Source of the DNA: Duganella sp. sic0402
Lineage (GTDB): Bacteria > Pseudomonadota > Gammaproteobacteria > Burkholderiales > Burkholderiaceae_D
Direction of reading: 5' to 3'
NCBI RefSeq assembly: GCF_019219065.1
Contig: NZ_JAHUWK010000006.1
Location: 281,330 to 345,329, forward strand
Length of the DNA stretch: 64,000 nt
Positions 8,945-17,092 of this stretch are shown one piece after another. A model generated the notes under the pieces. That model was given only the letters and a program-made list of their open reading frames with translations, was not told the origin of the DNA and made no database searches. Position numbers and translations under genes: made by a program. Numbering within the stretch: position 1 is the first letter of the stretch; each line of letters begins with the position of its first letter.

Positions 8945-9784
8945 TCAGTGGTCGGTGGAGAGGGCGACGTCCAGCCATTCGGCCAGTTCTTTTTCGACGA
9001 ACTGGTTTTTGGCGCGCACGCGTTGCACGGTGTCGGAGCCGAGTTGCAGGCGCACTGGCGGCTGGTCGCTGTCTGCCAGCTTCAGCAGGGCGTCGGCCAG
9101 TTTCAGTGGATCGCCGGGCTGGGCGTGGTTGGCGTCGGCGGCGAAGTCGCGCATTTTGCCGACAGTGGCGGCGTAGGCGTCGATACGGTCGCGCGTCGTG
9201 ACCAGCGAGGTGGTGTCGAGGAAGTCGGTGCGGAAGAAGCCGGGTTCGACCACCGTTACCTGGATGTTCAGTGGCGCCAGTTCCATCGCCAGTGCTTCGC
9301 TCAGGCCTTCGACCGCAAACTTGGTCGAGCCGTACACGCCCCAGCCCGCATAGCCGGAGTAACCGCCAATCGACGAGATGTTGATGACGTGGCCGCTGCC
9401 CTGGCGGCGCATCGCCGGCAGTACCGCACGGGTGACGTTGAGCAGGCCGAAGACATTGGTCTCGTAGACGGCGCGCACTTCGTCGGCGCTGGATTCCTCC
9501 ACCGCACCCAGCAGGCCGTAGCCGGCGTTGTTGACCAGTACGTCGATGCGGCCGAAGCGTGCCACCGCTTGCTGCGCGGCGGTGATGGCCTGTGCTTCCA
9601 GTTTGACATCCAGCCGCAGCGCCAGCAGGTTGGGATGCTCGCCCAGCGCGGCGATGACGGTTTCAGGATCGCGTGCGGTGGCGGCCACCAGGTCGCCGCG
9701 CGCCAGCGCTTTTTGCGCGGTCAGCAGGCCGAAGCCACGCGATGCGCCGGTGATGAACCATACTTTTTGTGCAGTGCCAGTCAT
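8945..9784 (-). CDS. Short-chain dehydrogenase/reductase
   Basis: Classical SDR of 279 aa. The NAD(P)-binding Rossmann motif TGASRGFG is near residue 13, NNAGYG near residue 88, the catalytic Ser in ISSIGGYSG and the YGSTK (Tyr-x-x-x-Lys) pair near residue 158. It is divergent from a LysR regulator (108 nt apart), a common arrangement in which the regulator controls the reductase. Substrate is not deducible. Confidence 0.92.
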   Translation of the reverse strand: MTGTAQKVWFITGASRGFGLLTAQKALARGDLVAATARDPETVIAALGEHPNLLALRLDVKLEAQAITAAQQAVARFGRIDVLVNNAGYGLLGAVEESSADEVRAVYETNVFGLLNVTRAVLPAMRRQGSGHVINISSIGGYSGYAGWGVYGSTKFAVEGLSEALAMELAPLNIQVTVVEPGFFRTDFLDTTSLVTTRDRIDAYAATVGKMRDFAADANHAQPGDPLKLADALLKLADSDQPPVRLQLGSDTVQRVRAKNQFVEKELAEWLDVALSTDH

Positions 9785-9891
9785 GATGTGTTTCCTTTCA
9801 AAGTAGTGTTGATGGAGGCAAGTTTAGGCTGCCCTGATCTGCTACACTAGCCATAGGAAAGCTGTTTGATTTTCACCTACTGGTTGATAAT

Positions 9892-10827
9892 ATGGATAAA
9901 GCCCGAGTCATCAGTTTGTTCATCGGCGTGGTGCGCGCCAGGAGTTTCAGCCAAGCGGCGGTGGATGCCGGGCTGACGCCGCAAGCGGTCAGCAAGGCGG
10001 TGCGGCAGCTGGAGGATCATCTCGGCGTGCGCCTGTTCCACCGGACCACCCGTAGCCTCAGCCTCACCGACGAGGGCTCGCGGCTGTTTGAGCTGGCCAA
10101 CCCCGGCCTGCGCCTGCTGGACGAGGCGCTGGAGCAGATCCAGAGCAGCCGGCTGGAAGTCGATGGCCTGATCCGCATCGCCGCGCCCATGTCGATCGGC
10201 AATGCGATCATCGTGCCGCTGTTGCAGCAGTTCCAGCAGCGCTACCCCGGCGCCCATTTCGATATGCAACTGGACGACCATTTCACCGATCTGGTGGAGA
10301 GCCGCATCGATGTTGGCTTCCGCGCCGGCAGCCCGCCCGAGCGCAATCTGATTTCCCGCAAGCTCGGCGAGATCACGCTGCTGACCTGCGCCGCGCCGGC
10401 CTATCTGGATGCACACGGTACGCCGAAGAAGGTGGCCGACCTGGCAGGCCACCGCTGCACCGGTTTCCGCCAGCCCAATACCGGCCGTTTGCTGCCGTGG
10501 GAGTTCCACGTCGACGGCGCCACCGTCTATCAGGATGTGCCGACCGTGGCCAGTTTCAATACGGTGGAAGGGGAGCTGATGGCGGTGCTTAACGGCATGG
10601 GCATCGGCCAGATGCCGGTGTTCATGATCGAGAAGGAACTGGCCAGCGGCGCGCTGGCACCGCTGCTGACTTCCACCATTACCGCCAATAACGGCGTATT
10701 CATGTGCTATCAGCAGCGCACCCAGATGCCGCTGCGGGTACGCCATTTCATTGATTTCGTCTCGGAGCAGGCACCGCTACGCTTGCAGGCTCAGCGGCGG
10801 GCTGTCAATGCGGCCAAAGCAAGATAA
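9892..10827 (+). CDS. LysR-type transcriptional regulator
   Basis: LTTR of 311 aa with an N-terminal winged helix (SFSQAAVDAGLTPQAVSKAV, about residues 18-37) and a periplasmic-binding-protein-like effector domain from about residue 90. It resembles the AaeR/DmlR-like group. It is transcribed away from the SDR gene, and the intergenic 9785-9891 segment should hold their shared operator; no palindrome with a T-N11-A core was pinned down by eye. Ligand is unknown. Confidence 0.92.
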   Translation: MDKARVISLFIGVVRARSFSQAAVDAGLTPQAVSKAVRQLEDHLGVRLFHRTTRSLSLTDEGSRLFELANPGLRLLDEALEQIQSSRLEVDGLIRIAAPMSIGNAIIVPLLQQFQQRYPGAHFDMQLDDHFTDLVESRIDVGFRAGSPPERNLISRKLGEITLLTCAAPAYLDAHGTPKKVADLAGHRCTGFRQPNTGRLLPWEFHVDGATVYQDVPTVASFNTVEGELMAVLNGMGIGQMPVFMIEKELASGALAPLLTSTITANNGVFMCYQQRTQMPLRVRHFIDFVSEQAPLRLQAQRRAVNAAKAR

Positions 10828-11004
10828 ATCGATTGAGCGTGCGTGCGTGCACGGTTTTAGTGCCTGGCGCCTTGTATTGTGTGGCTACTTCACCACAAAA
10901 GCGCCTAGAATCAAGCTGACTAGGCGTCTTACTGCCTATTTGGTTGGCACAACAATTGCATTGCCCTCCAGAAAGGACGATGATCGATTTACATGGAGGC
11001 TGTT

Positions 11005-11187
11005 ATGAATACCGTTACTGACAAAGATAACAAAACCGTTGTACACGAATCGCCGGCCGATGAACACCGCCGCCGCAGCGAGCGCATTGCCGCCCGTGGC
11101 GTGAGTCTGGGCCATGGCAAGGCAAAATTCTGGATTCCGCTGGTCGGCCTGGCCGTGCTGGCCGGGATGGCGTTCGCCCAGGCTTAA
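11005..11187 (+). CDS. Small single-pass membrane protein
   Basis: Hypothetical 60-aa protein. Residues 1-38 are polar and charged; residues about 39-58 ([18 protein letters not shown]) form one transmembrane helix. A GGAGG (10995-10999) is placed correctly for the ATG at 11005; the upstream in-frame ATG at 10993 overlaps that ribosome-binding site and is less likely. Its TAA overlaps the stop of the convergent tsaD gene in the tetramer TTAA. The 177 nt upstream hold a GTGC repeat and a GGCGC/GCGCC hairpin but no other gene. No family assignment. Confidence 0.7.
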   Translation: MNTVTDKDNKTVVHESPADEHRRRSERIAARGVSLGHGKAKFWIPLVGLAVLAGMAFAQA

Positions 11188-12224
11188 ATTACCTTCAGCT
11201 CGTCGAGCGGCCAGCGCGGCCGCACGTTGAACGAGTAATCCTTCTTGGCCGCGTCCGGGTTGATCATCAAACGCATCGCCCCGGCGAAGGCGATCATCGC
11301 GCCGTTATCGGTGCAGAATTCCAGTTCCGGATAGTAGACCTTGAAGCGCTTCTTGGCGGCCGCCGCATTCAGCGACTCGCGCAGCTGCTTGTTGGCGCCG
11401 ACGCCGCCGGCAATCACCAGCCGCTTCAGGCCGGTGTGCTTGAGCGCCGACACGCACTTGGCGGTTAGCACTTCCACAATCGCATCGACGAAGCCGCGCG
11501 CGATATTCGCCTTGTCCTGCTCGCAGATATTGGCGATGACTTTTTCATCGTGGTTCTTCACCACCGTCAGCACCGCTGTTTTCAGGCCGGAGAAGCTGAA
11601 GTTGAAATCCTTGGTGTGCATCATCGGGCGCGGCAGCTTGTAGGCCAGCGGATCGCCGAATTCGGCCAGGCGCGAAATCGCCGGGCCGCCCGGATAGCCG
11701 AGGCCCAGCAGCTTGGCCGATTTGTCGAAGGCTTCGCCGGCCGCGTCGTCCAGCGTTTCGCCCAGCAGCGTGTACTGGCCGACGCCGTCCACCCGCATCA
11801 GCTGCGTGTGGCCGCCCGACACCAGCAGCGCGATGAACGGAAACTCCGGCGGTTCGGACGCCAGCAGCGGCGACAGCAGATGGCCTTCCAGGTGGTGCAC
11901 GCCCAGCACCGGCTTGTCCAGCGACAGGCCGAGGCTGCATGCCACCGAGGAGCCAACCAGCAGCGCGCCGGCCAGGCCGGGACCCTGGGTGTAGGCGATG
12001 GCGTCGATGTCGTCCGGCGTCTTGCCGGCTTGTTCCAGTGTCTGCTCCAGCAGCGGAATGGCGCGGCGGATGTGGTCGCGCGAGGCCAGTTCCGGCACCA
12101 CGCCGCCATATTCCTCATGCATGGCTACCTGCGAGTGCAGGGCATGGGACAGCAGGCCGTGTTGCGTGTCGTACAACGCCAGGCCGGTTTCGTCACAGGA
12201 GGATTCAACGCCAAGAACGATCAT
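11184..12224 (-). CDS. tsaD: tRNA N6-threonylcarbamoyladenosine transferase
   Basis: TsaD transfers threonylcarbamoyl to A37 of ANN-decoding tRNAs with TsaB/TsaE. The 346-aa protein begins [14 protein letters not shown], the signature of the family, and has the metal-binding HLEGHL near residue 111, the ASKH-fold loops LVSGGHTQL and [13 protein letters not shown], and CTDNGAMIA near residue 295. Length is normal. It stands alone on this strand; the upstream 169 nt separate it from a divergent small gene. Confidence 0.98.
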   Translation of the reverse strand: MIVLGVESSCDETGLALYDTQHGLLSHALHSQVAMHEEYGGVVPELASRDHIRRAIPLLEQTLEQAGKTPDDIDAIAYTQGPGLAGALLVGSSVACSLGLSLDKPVLGVHHLEGHLLSPLLASEPPEFPFIALLVSGGHTQLMRVDGVGQYTLLGETLDDAAGEAFDKSAKLLGLGYPGGPAISRLAEFGDPLAYKLPRPMMHTKDFNFSFSGLKTAVLTVVKNHDEKVIANICEQDKANIARGFVDAIVEVLTAKCVSALKHTGLKRLVIAGGVGANKQLRESLNAAAAKKRFKVYYPELEFCTDNGAMIAFAGAMRLMINPDAAKKDYSFNVRPRWPLDELKVI

Positions 12225-12393
12225 GGAAGCAGCAAATTTCTAAAGGGGAATCCGCCATTGTAATGTAAACCGGGTGCAAGCATGCACTGGCCTGGGTCCG
12301 GGCCGCACTGGCCGGGTGCGAATTTTTGCCAAATGGCCAGAAATTCGGTGGCATCGCTTTTGCTTAGAAAACAGGCACAGCGAGGGAGGGGCT

Positions 12394-12714
12394 ATGTCTG
12401 CAAACTGGAAAGTGATCTGCAAACTGAAGGATGTGCCGCTGGACAGCGGAGCGCGTCTGGTGCCGCGCGGGCTGGCGTGGCAGGAGCTGCCGGGGGTGGC
12501 GCTGTTCCGTAGTGGCGAGGAAAGCGTGCACGCGGTGCTTGAGTGCCGGGGCATGGACCCGCGTTGTAGCGGCGCGCGCCGGTATTCGGTCAAGGTGGAG
12601 AACCTGAAGGTCTACCTGGACCTGGATGAACTGAGCGCCCCGGCCAGCAAGGCCGAGGCGGCGCTGGCGGGGCAGTATGGCGTCGCCACCAGTCTGGTGG
12701 CGTACTGCTATTAA
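12394..12714 (+). CDS. NirD-like small protein apparently lacking the Rieske cluster loops
   Basis: A 106-aa soluble protein with a strong GGGAGG ribosome-binding site. The N-terminal part (WKVICKLKDVP, GVALFRSGEESVHAVLE) and the C-terminal part (YSVKVENLKVYLDLDEL) resemble the flanks of nitrite reductase small subunit NirD. Between them, where NirD carries the region equivalent to the Rieske Cys-His loops, there are only about ten residues (CRGMDPRCSG) and no CxH or CxxH pair. It is not next to nirB. The likeness is by eye and could be coincidental; otherwise hypothetical. Its stop overlaps the convergent aroG stop in TTAA. Confidence 0.6.
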   Translation: MSANWKVICKLKDVPLDSGARLVPRGLAWQELPGVALFRSGEESVHAVLECRGMDPRCSGARRYSVKVENLKVYLDLDELSAPASKAEAALAGQYGVATSLVAYCY

Positions 12715-13769
12715 GGGCGGCTGAGCAGCTGCTGATGCGCTTCGCGCAGCATCTTCTCGGTGGTGTCCCAGTCGATGCAGCCGTCGGTGACCGAGCAGCC
12801 GTACACCAGCTGGCTCAGGTCAGCCGGGATCTTCTGGTTGCCGCCAACAATGTTGGACTCGATCATCACACCGACCAGCGACTTGTTGCCCTGCACGATC
12901 TGGTGGATGACGTCAGCCATCACCAGCGGCTGCAGCTCAGGCTTTTTGTAGCTGTTGGCGTGCGAGCAGTCGACCACCAGATTGGCCGGCAGCTTGGCCT
13001 TGGCCAGCGACTGCTCGGCGATCGCGATCGATACCGAATCGTAGTTCGGACGGCCATCGCCGCCACGCAGCACCACATGGCCGTAGCCATTGCCGCGGGT
13101 ACGCACGATAGCCACATTACCCTGCGCGTTGATGCCCAGGAAGGAGTGCGGGTGCGCCGACGACAGAATCGCGTTGATGGCGATGCTGATGTCGCCATCG
13201 GTGCCGTTCTTGAAGCCCACCGGGGTCGACAGGCCGGACGACATTTCGCGGTGGGTCTGCGATTCGGTAGTGCGGGCGCCGATGGCGGTCCAGGCGATCA
13301 GATCGCCCAGGTATTGCGGCGAGATCGGGTCCAGCGCCTCGGTGGCGGTCGGCAGGCCCAGTTCGCACACGTCCAGCAGGAACTGGCGCGCTTTCTCCAT
13401 GCCGACGTTGACGCGGAAAGAATCGTCCATGTCCGGATCATTGATATAGCCCTTCCAGCCGGTGGTGGTGCGCGGCTTTTCGAAATACACGCGCATCACC
13501 AGCAGCATGGTTTCGCCGACTTCGGCCTGCAGCGCCTTCAGGCGGCGCGCGTAGTCCAGGCCGGCTACCGGATCGTGGATCGAGCAAGGGCCGACCACCA
13601 CGAACAGGCGCTTGTCCTTGCGGTCGATGATGTTGCGCAGGGCATCGCGGCCCTTCATCACGGTCTCGGACGCCAGATCGGTCAACGGCAGCTTGCTATG
13701 CAAGGCTTCCGGCGACGGCATCGGAGCAAACGAGGTAACGTTGACGTTTTCAATATCTGGGGAAATCAT
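12711..13769 (-). CDS. aroG: 3-deoxy-7-phosphoheptulonate (DAHP) synthase, class I
   Basis: First enzyme of the shikimate pathway: condenses PEP and erythrose-4-phosphate. From the ATG at 13769 the protein is 352 aa, the length of the E. coli AroG/F/H type. Signature segments are VVVGPCSIHDP, MRVYFEKPRTTTGWKG, GARTTESQTHREMSSG, and VVDCSHANSYK. The frame is open to 13853, but the extra 28 residues are unlike the family and overlap the divergent ybiB start. Allosteric type (Phe, Tyr or Trp) cannot be assigned from sequence here. Confidence 0.95.
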   Translation of the reverse strand: MISPDIENVNVTSFAPMPSPEALHSKLPLTDLASETVMKGRDALRNIIDRKDKRLFVVVGPCSIHDPVAGLDYARRLKALQAEVGETMLLVMRVYFEKPRTTTGWKGYINDPDMDDSFRVNVGMEKARQFLLDVCELGLPTATEALDPISPQYLGDLIAWTAIGARTTESQTHREMSSGLSTPVGFKNGTDGDISIAINAILSSAHPHSFLGINAQGNVAIVRTRGNGYGHVVLRGGDGRPNYDSVSIAIAEQSLAKAKLPANLVVDCSHANSYKKPELQPLVMADVIHQIVQGNKSLVGVMIESNIVGGNQKIPADLSQLVYGCSVTDGCIDWDTTEKMLREAHQQLLSRP

Positions 13770-13845
13770 GATCTTTGCACTGGTTTCATTTTCGGGAACC
13801 AGATAGTGTAGCCGAAATGCGCCCGACTGGTTTAAGCTTGCTGCC

Positions 13846-14832
13846 ATGACCATATCTCACGAACCATTCCCCGCCGCGCGTTTCATCAAAGAAATCGGGC
13901 GCGGCAAGGACGGCGCGCGCAGCATGAACCGCGACGACGCCCACAATCTGTATCAGGCCATGCTGGACGGCCGCGTCTCCGACCTGGAGCTGGGCGGCAT
14001 TCTGCTGGCGATGCGCATCAAGGGCGAGTCGGTCGAAGAAATCGGCGGCTTCCTCGATGCGGCCGAAGCCTGCTTCGAGCCGTTCAATGCACCGCCCGGC
14101 CAGTTCGCGCCGGTGGCTATTCCGTCGTACAACGGTGCGCGCAAGATGGCCAATCTGACGCCGCTGCTGGCACTGCTGCTGGCGCGCGAGGGCGTGCCGG
14201 TGCTGGTGCACGGCGTGACCACCGATGTCGGCCGGATCACCACGGCCGAGGTGTTTGCCGAGCTGGGCGTGACGGCGGCGCGGCACCGTTCGGAGGCAGA
14301 GGAGGCCATGTCGCAAGGCAAACCGGCGTTTATCGCCATCGACACCATGGCGCCCAAGCTGGCGCATCTGCTATCGCTGCGGCGGGTGCTGGGCGTGCGC
14401 AATTCGACCCATACACTGGTCAAGATCATGCAGCCGTTTGCCGGGCCGGCGCTGCGGCTGGTGTCGTACACCCACCCCGAATACCTGGAGATGCTGGGCG
14501 AATACTTTACCACCACGGCGCTGCATGAGCGCGGCGATGCGTTCCTGATGCGCGGCACGGAAGGCGAGACGGTGGCCAACGCCAACAAGGCGCAGCAGAT
14601 CGACTGGTTCCATGGCGGCCTGCGGACCACGCTGGTGCCCAAGCAGACGCTGGTTGGCGAGCTGCCGCTGCTGCCTGAGAACAAGGATGCGGCGACCACG
14701 GCGGCATGGATCAAGTCGGTGCTGAGCGGCGAGGTGGCGGTGCCGCCGCCGATCGCCGAGCAGGTGGCGCAATGCCTGCTGGTGGCGCGGACCGTGCAGT
14801 CGCGCCAGCATGTGAGCGAGCCGATCGAGTAA
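13846..14832 (+). CDS. ybiB: DNA-binding protein YbiB, TrpD2-like
   Basis: Member of the TrpD2/YbiB branch of the anthranilate phosphoribosyltransferase fold, 328 aa. The N-terminal helical domain has the usual MNRDDAHNLYQAMLDGRVSD pattern; the C-terminal part has the degenerate nucleoside-phosphate loop (VLVHGVTTD) rather than the GTGGD of real TrpD, so it is not expected to make tryptophan. The E. coli homologue binds nucleic acid without sequence preference. It is divergent from aroG (76 nt between starts), so the association with aromatic biosynthesis is positional only. Confidence 0.88.
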   Translation: MTISHEPFPAARFIKEIGRGKDGARSMNRDDAHNLYQAMLDGRVSDLELGGILLAMRIKGESVEEIGGFLDAAEACFEPFNAPPGQFAPVAIPSYNGARKMANLTPLLALLLAREGVPVLVHGVTTDVGRITTAEVFAELGVTAARHRSEAEEAMSQGKPAFIAIDTMAPKLAHLLSLRRVLGVRNSTHTLVKIMQPFAGPALRLVSYTHPEYLEMLGEYFTTTALHERGDAFLMRGTEGETVANANKAQQIDWFHGGLRTTLVPKQTLVGELPLLPENKDAATTAAWIKSVLSGEVAVPPPIAEQVAQCLLVARTVQSRQHVSEPIE

Positions 14833-14866
14833 AATCTCGCCCCTTCACTGTATCGACGGGAATAAC

Positions 14867-16072
14867 ATGGCAAAGTTTGATGTAGCGGTAATCGGCGCGG
14901 GCGCGGCCGGGATGATGTGTGCGGCGACCGCCGCCCAGCGCGGCCTGCGCGTGGTGCTGATCGACCATGCCGCCAAGCTGGCCGAGAAAATCCGCATCTC
15001 GGGCGGCGGCCGCTGCAATTTCACCAATGTGAACGCCGGCCCGGCCAACTTCCTGTCCGAGAATCCGCACTTCTGCAAAAGCGCGCTGTCGCGCTACACG
15101 CCAGCGGATTTCGTCGCGCTGGTGAAGAAGCACCGCATCGGCTATCACGAGAAGCATCGCGGCCAGCTGTTCTGCGACGATTCCGCCGAACTGATCATCG
15201 ATATGCTGAAAGACGAGTGCGCGGGCGGCGATGTCCACTGGCGCATGCCGTGCAAGATCGACAGCCTGGAGCAGGGCGCCGAAGGCTTTGTATTGCAGAC
15301 CGATAGCGGCCCCATCGAAGCGCCCAGCGTGGTGATCGCCACCGGCGGCCTGTCGATTCCGAAAATCGGCGCCACCGACTTTGGCTACCGCATCGCCCAG
15401 CAATTCGGCCTGCGCATGGTCGAGCCGCGCCCGGCGCTGGTGCCGCTGACCTTTGACGCCCAGCAGTGGGCGCCATTCGTGGAAATGTCCGGCATCGCGC
15501 TGGAAGTCGATGTTGAAACCGGCTCGCTGAAGGGGCGCAACGCCACTGGCGCGCGTTTCCGTGAAGACTTGCTGTTCACCCATCGCGGCCTGTCCGGCCC
15601 GGCGATTTTGCAGATTTCCTCGTACTGGCAGCCGGGCACGCCGATTGTCATCAATCTGCTGCCGGAACTGGACTTGGCGCAGACGCTGATCGAAGGCAAG
15701 AACACGATCAAGAAACAACTCGGCAATGTCCTGGCGCAATGGTTGCCGGCGCGCCTGGCGGAAGGCTTGCTGGTGGCACACGGTTTTGCGCTAGATGCGC
15801 GCCTGGCCGATATGCCGGATGCGCAGCTGCGCAAGCTGGGCGCCGCCATCAACCAATGGTCGCTGACGCCGAACGGCTCGGAAGGCTACAAAAAGGCCGA
15901 AGTGACGCGCGGCGGTATCGATACCCGCGAGCTGTCGCAGCAGACCATGATGGCGACCAAAGTGCCCGGCCTGTATTTCATCGGGGAAACAGTGGATGTG
16001 ACCGGCTGGCTGGGCGGCTACAACTTCCAGTGGGCCTGGGCGTCGGGTGTGGCGGCGGGGCAGGCAGTCTGA
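14867..16072 (+). CDS. NAD(P)/FAD-dependent oxidoreductase, HI0933/YhiN family
   Basis: Flavoprotein of 401 aa. The FAD Rossmann motif GAGAAGMMCA is at about residues 10-19, the family signature ISGGGRCNFTN at about 44-54, ATGGLSIPKIGATDFGY at about 160 and the C-terminal GLYFIGETVDVTGWLGGYN. These match the HI0933/YhiN group, whose physiological reaction is unknown. It follows ybiB by 34 nt and may be co-transcribed. Confidence 0.9.
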   Translation: MAKFDVAVIGAGAAGMMCAATAAQRGLRVVLIDHAAKLAEKIRISGGGRCNFTNVNAGPANFLSENPHFCKSALSRYTPADFVALVKKHRIGYHEKHRGQLFCDDSAELIIDMLKDECAGGDVHWRMPCKIDSLEQGAEGFVLQTDSGPIEAPSVVIATGGLSIPKIGATDFGYRIAQQFGLRMVEPRPALVPLTFDAQQWAPFVEMSGIALEVDVETGSLKGRNATGARFREDLLFTHRGLSGPAILQISSYWQPGTPIVINLLPELDLAQTLIEGKNTIKKQLGNVLAQWLPARLAEGLLVAHGFALDARLADMPDAQLRKLGAAINQWSLTPNGSEGYKKAEVTRGGIDTRELSQQTMMATKVPGLYFIGETVDVTGWLGGYNFQWAWASGVAAGQAV

Positions 16073-16118
16073 TATACTGGCAGTCTGCACGTTGTTGTTT
16101 TTCCCATGAAAGCCGCAT

Positions 16119-16146
16119 GGCGGGCTGTTCCCGACAGCCCATGGCT
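16119..16146 (+). terminator. Hairpin between the flavoprotein gene and rpsU
   Basis: GGGCTGT and ACAGCCC pair around a TCCCG loop (core about 16124-16142), with partly pairing CATGG flanks. A short T run follows about 10 nt later. This could terminate the upstream transcript before the rpsU promoter. Confidence 0.45.
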
Positions 16147-16168
16147 TCCATTTTTCGGAAAAAGCTGC

Positions 16169-16174
16169 TATAGT
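16169..16174 (+). promoter_or_regulatory. Putative -10 box of the rpsU operon
   Basis: TATAGT lies 40 nt before the rpsU start, after a hairpin that may insulate it from the upstream gene. No good -35 hexamer is seen at 16-18 nt spacing (best is TTCCAT), so this is a moderate call. Confidence 0.45.
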
Positions 16175-16213
16175 CTCTGTCTCCCTATAACCTCCAACGG
16201 TTTGAATTTTTAC

Positions 16214-16426
16214 ATGACCACTATTCGCCTTAAAGAAAACGAGCCGTTCGAAGTCGCAATGCGTCGCTTCAAACGCACCATCGAAAAAACCGGTCTGCTG
16301 ACCGAACTGCGCGCACGCGAGTTCTACGAAAAGCCAACGGCTGAGCGTAAGCGCAAGCTGGCTGCTGCTGTTAAGCGTCACTACAAACGCATTCGCAGCC
16401 AACAGCTGCCGAAAAAACTCTTCTAA
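16214..16426 (+). CDS. rpsU: 30S ribosomal protein S21
   Basis: Small-subunit protein bS21, 70 aa, strongly basic, beginning [20 protein letters not shown] and ending in the usual lysine/arginine-rich tail. It assists initiation by interacting near the anti-Shine-Dalgarno end of 16S rRNA. It is the first gene of the rpsU-yqeY-dnaG-rpoD macromolecular synthesis block. Upstream in-frame codons to 16106 are rejected because S21 starts at this methionine. Confidence 0.98.
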   Translation: MTTIRLKENEPFEVAMRRFKRTIEKTGLLTELRAREFYEKPTAERKRKLAAAVKRHYKRIRSQQLPKKLF

Positions 16427-16486
16427 GATTGCTTACGCAGGCCAACCTGGCATATGCCGGTTGCGTTTAGCGGCATCTAAGAGAAT

Positions 16487-16530
16487 ACCCGCTCCGGCTT
16501 TTTAGCTGCAGCGGGTTTTCGCTTTTTATT
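16487..16530 (+). terminator. Intrinsic terminator/attenuator after rpsU
   Basis: ACCCGCT (16487-16493) pairs with AGCGGGT (16510-16516) around an inner GCT/AGC stem; it is followed by a T-rich tract to 16529. It would partly uncouple abundant rpsU message from yqeY and dnaG, as in the E. coli operon. A near-perfect 19-nt palindrome, with GGCATATGCC at its core, lies just upstream at 16444-16462. Confidence 0.7.
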
Positions 16531-16554
16531 TCACAATTCCCTGAAAGAAACGCT

Positions 16555-17004
16555 ATGGCCTTGAAAGACCAAATCACCGAAGACATGAAAAACGCCATGC
16601 GCGCCAAGGAAGCAAGCCGTCTGGCGACCATCCGCCTGATCCTGGCTGAAATCAAGCGCAAGGAAGTGGACGAACAGATCACCGTCACCGATGAGCAAAC
16701 CATCGCCATCGTGGAAAAAATGATCAAGCAGCGCAAGGATTCGATCACCCAGTTCGAAGCCGGTGGCCGCGCCGACCTGGCTGACATCGAAAAAGCCGAA
16801 CTGGTGGTGCTGAGCACCTATATGCCTGCCGGCCTGTCGGACGAGGAAATCGCCGCCGAAGTGGCTGCCGCGGTGGCAGCCTCGGGCGCCGCTGGTCCGC
16901 AGGACATGGGCAAAGTCATGGGCATCGTCAAGCCGAAGCTGGCCGGCCGTGCCGATATGACCGTGGTTTCGGCCCTGGTCAAAAAAGCGCTGACCCCAGC
17001 CTAA
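16555..17004 (+). CDS. yqeY: GatB/YqeY domain protein
   Basis: Protein of 149 aa formed by a YqeY domain, related to the tRNA-binding tail of the GatB amidotransferase subunit. It begins with ALKDQITEDMKNAMRAKE and has the conserved IRLILAEIKRKEVD, TYMPAGLSDEEI and GKVMGIVKPKLAGRADM segments. It is found between rpsU and dnaG in many proteobacteria; the precise role is unproven, tRNA or charging-related being the usual guess. Confidence 0.95.
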   Translation: MALKDQITEDMKNAMRAKEASRLATIRLILAEIKRKEVDEQITVTDEQTIAIVEKMIKQRKDSITQFEAGGRADLADIEKAELVVLSTYMPAGLSDEEIAAEVAAAVAASGAAGPQDMGKVMGIVKPKLAGRADMTVVSALVKKALTPA

Positions 17005-17012
17005 GCAACACC

Positions 17013-17058
17013 ATCGTGGCAGCTTGACGCGCATCAAGGCGCTTCAGGCTGCCACGGT
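17013..17058 (+). promoter_or_regulatory. Strong 15-bp RNA hairpin between yqeY and dnaG
   Basis: Positions 17013-17027 pair with 17044-17058 in 15 base pairs (two G-U), core CGTGGCAGC/GCTGCCACG, with a 16-nt loop containing GCGC. No T tract follows, so it is not a classical terminator. It ends 34 nt before the GTG of dnaG and may be a processing site, a stability element or a brake on primase translation. Confidence 0.6.
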
Positions 17059-17092
17059 ATAGCCTGATTAACGCCAAGATCGCCTATCCCCT

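Noticed and set aside
10751..11008. Plus-strand frame of 85 codons spanning the end of the LysR gene.
   Set aside because: Overlaps the LysR gene in another frame, no ribosome-binding site, and ends just past the start of the better-supported small membrane protein.
13770..13853. 28-residue N-terminal extension of aroG.
   Set aside because: Unlike class I DAHP synthases and overlaps the divergent ybiB start.
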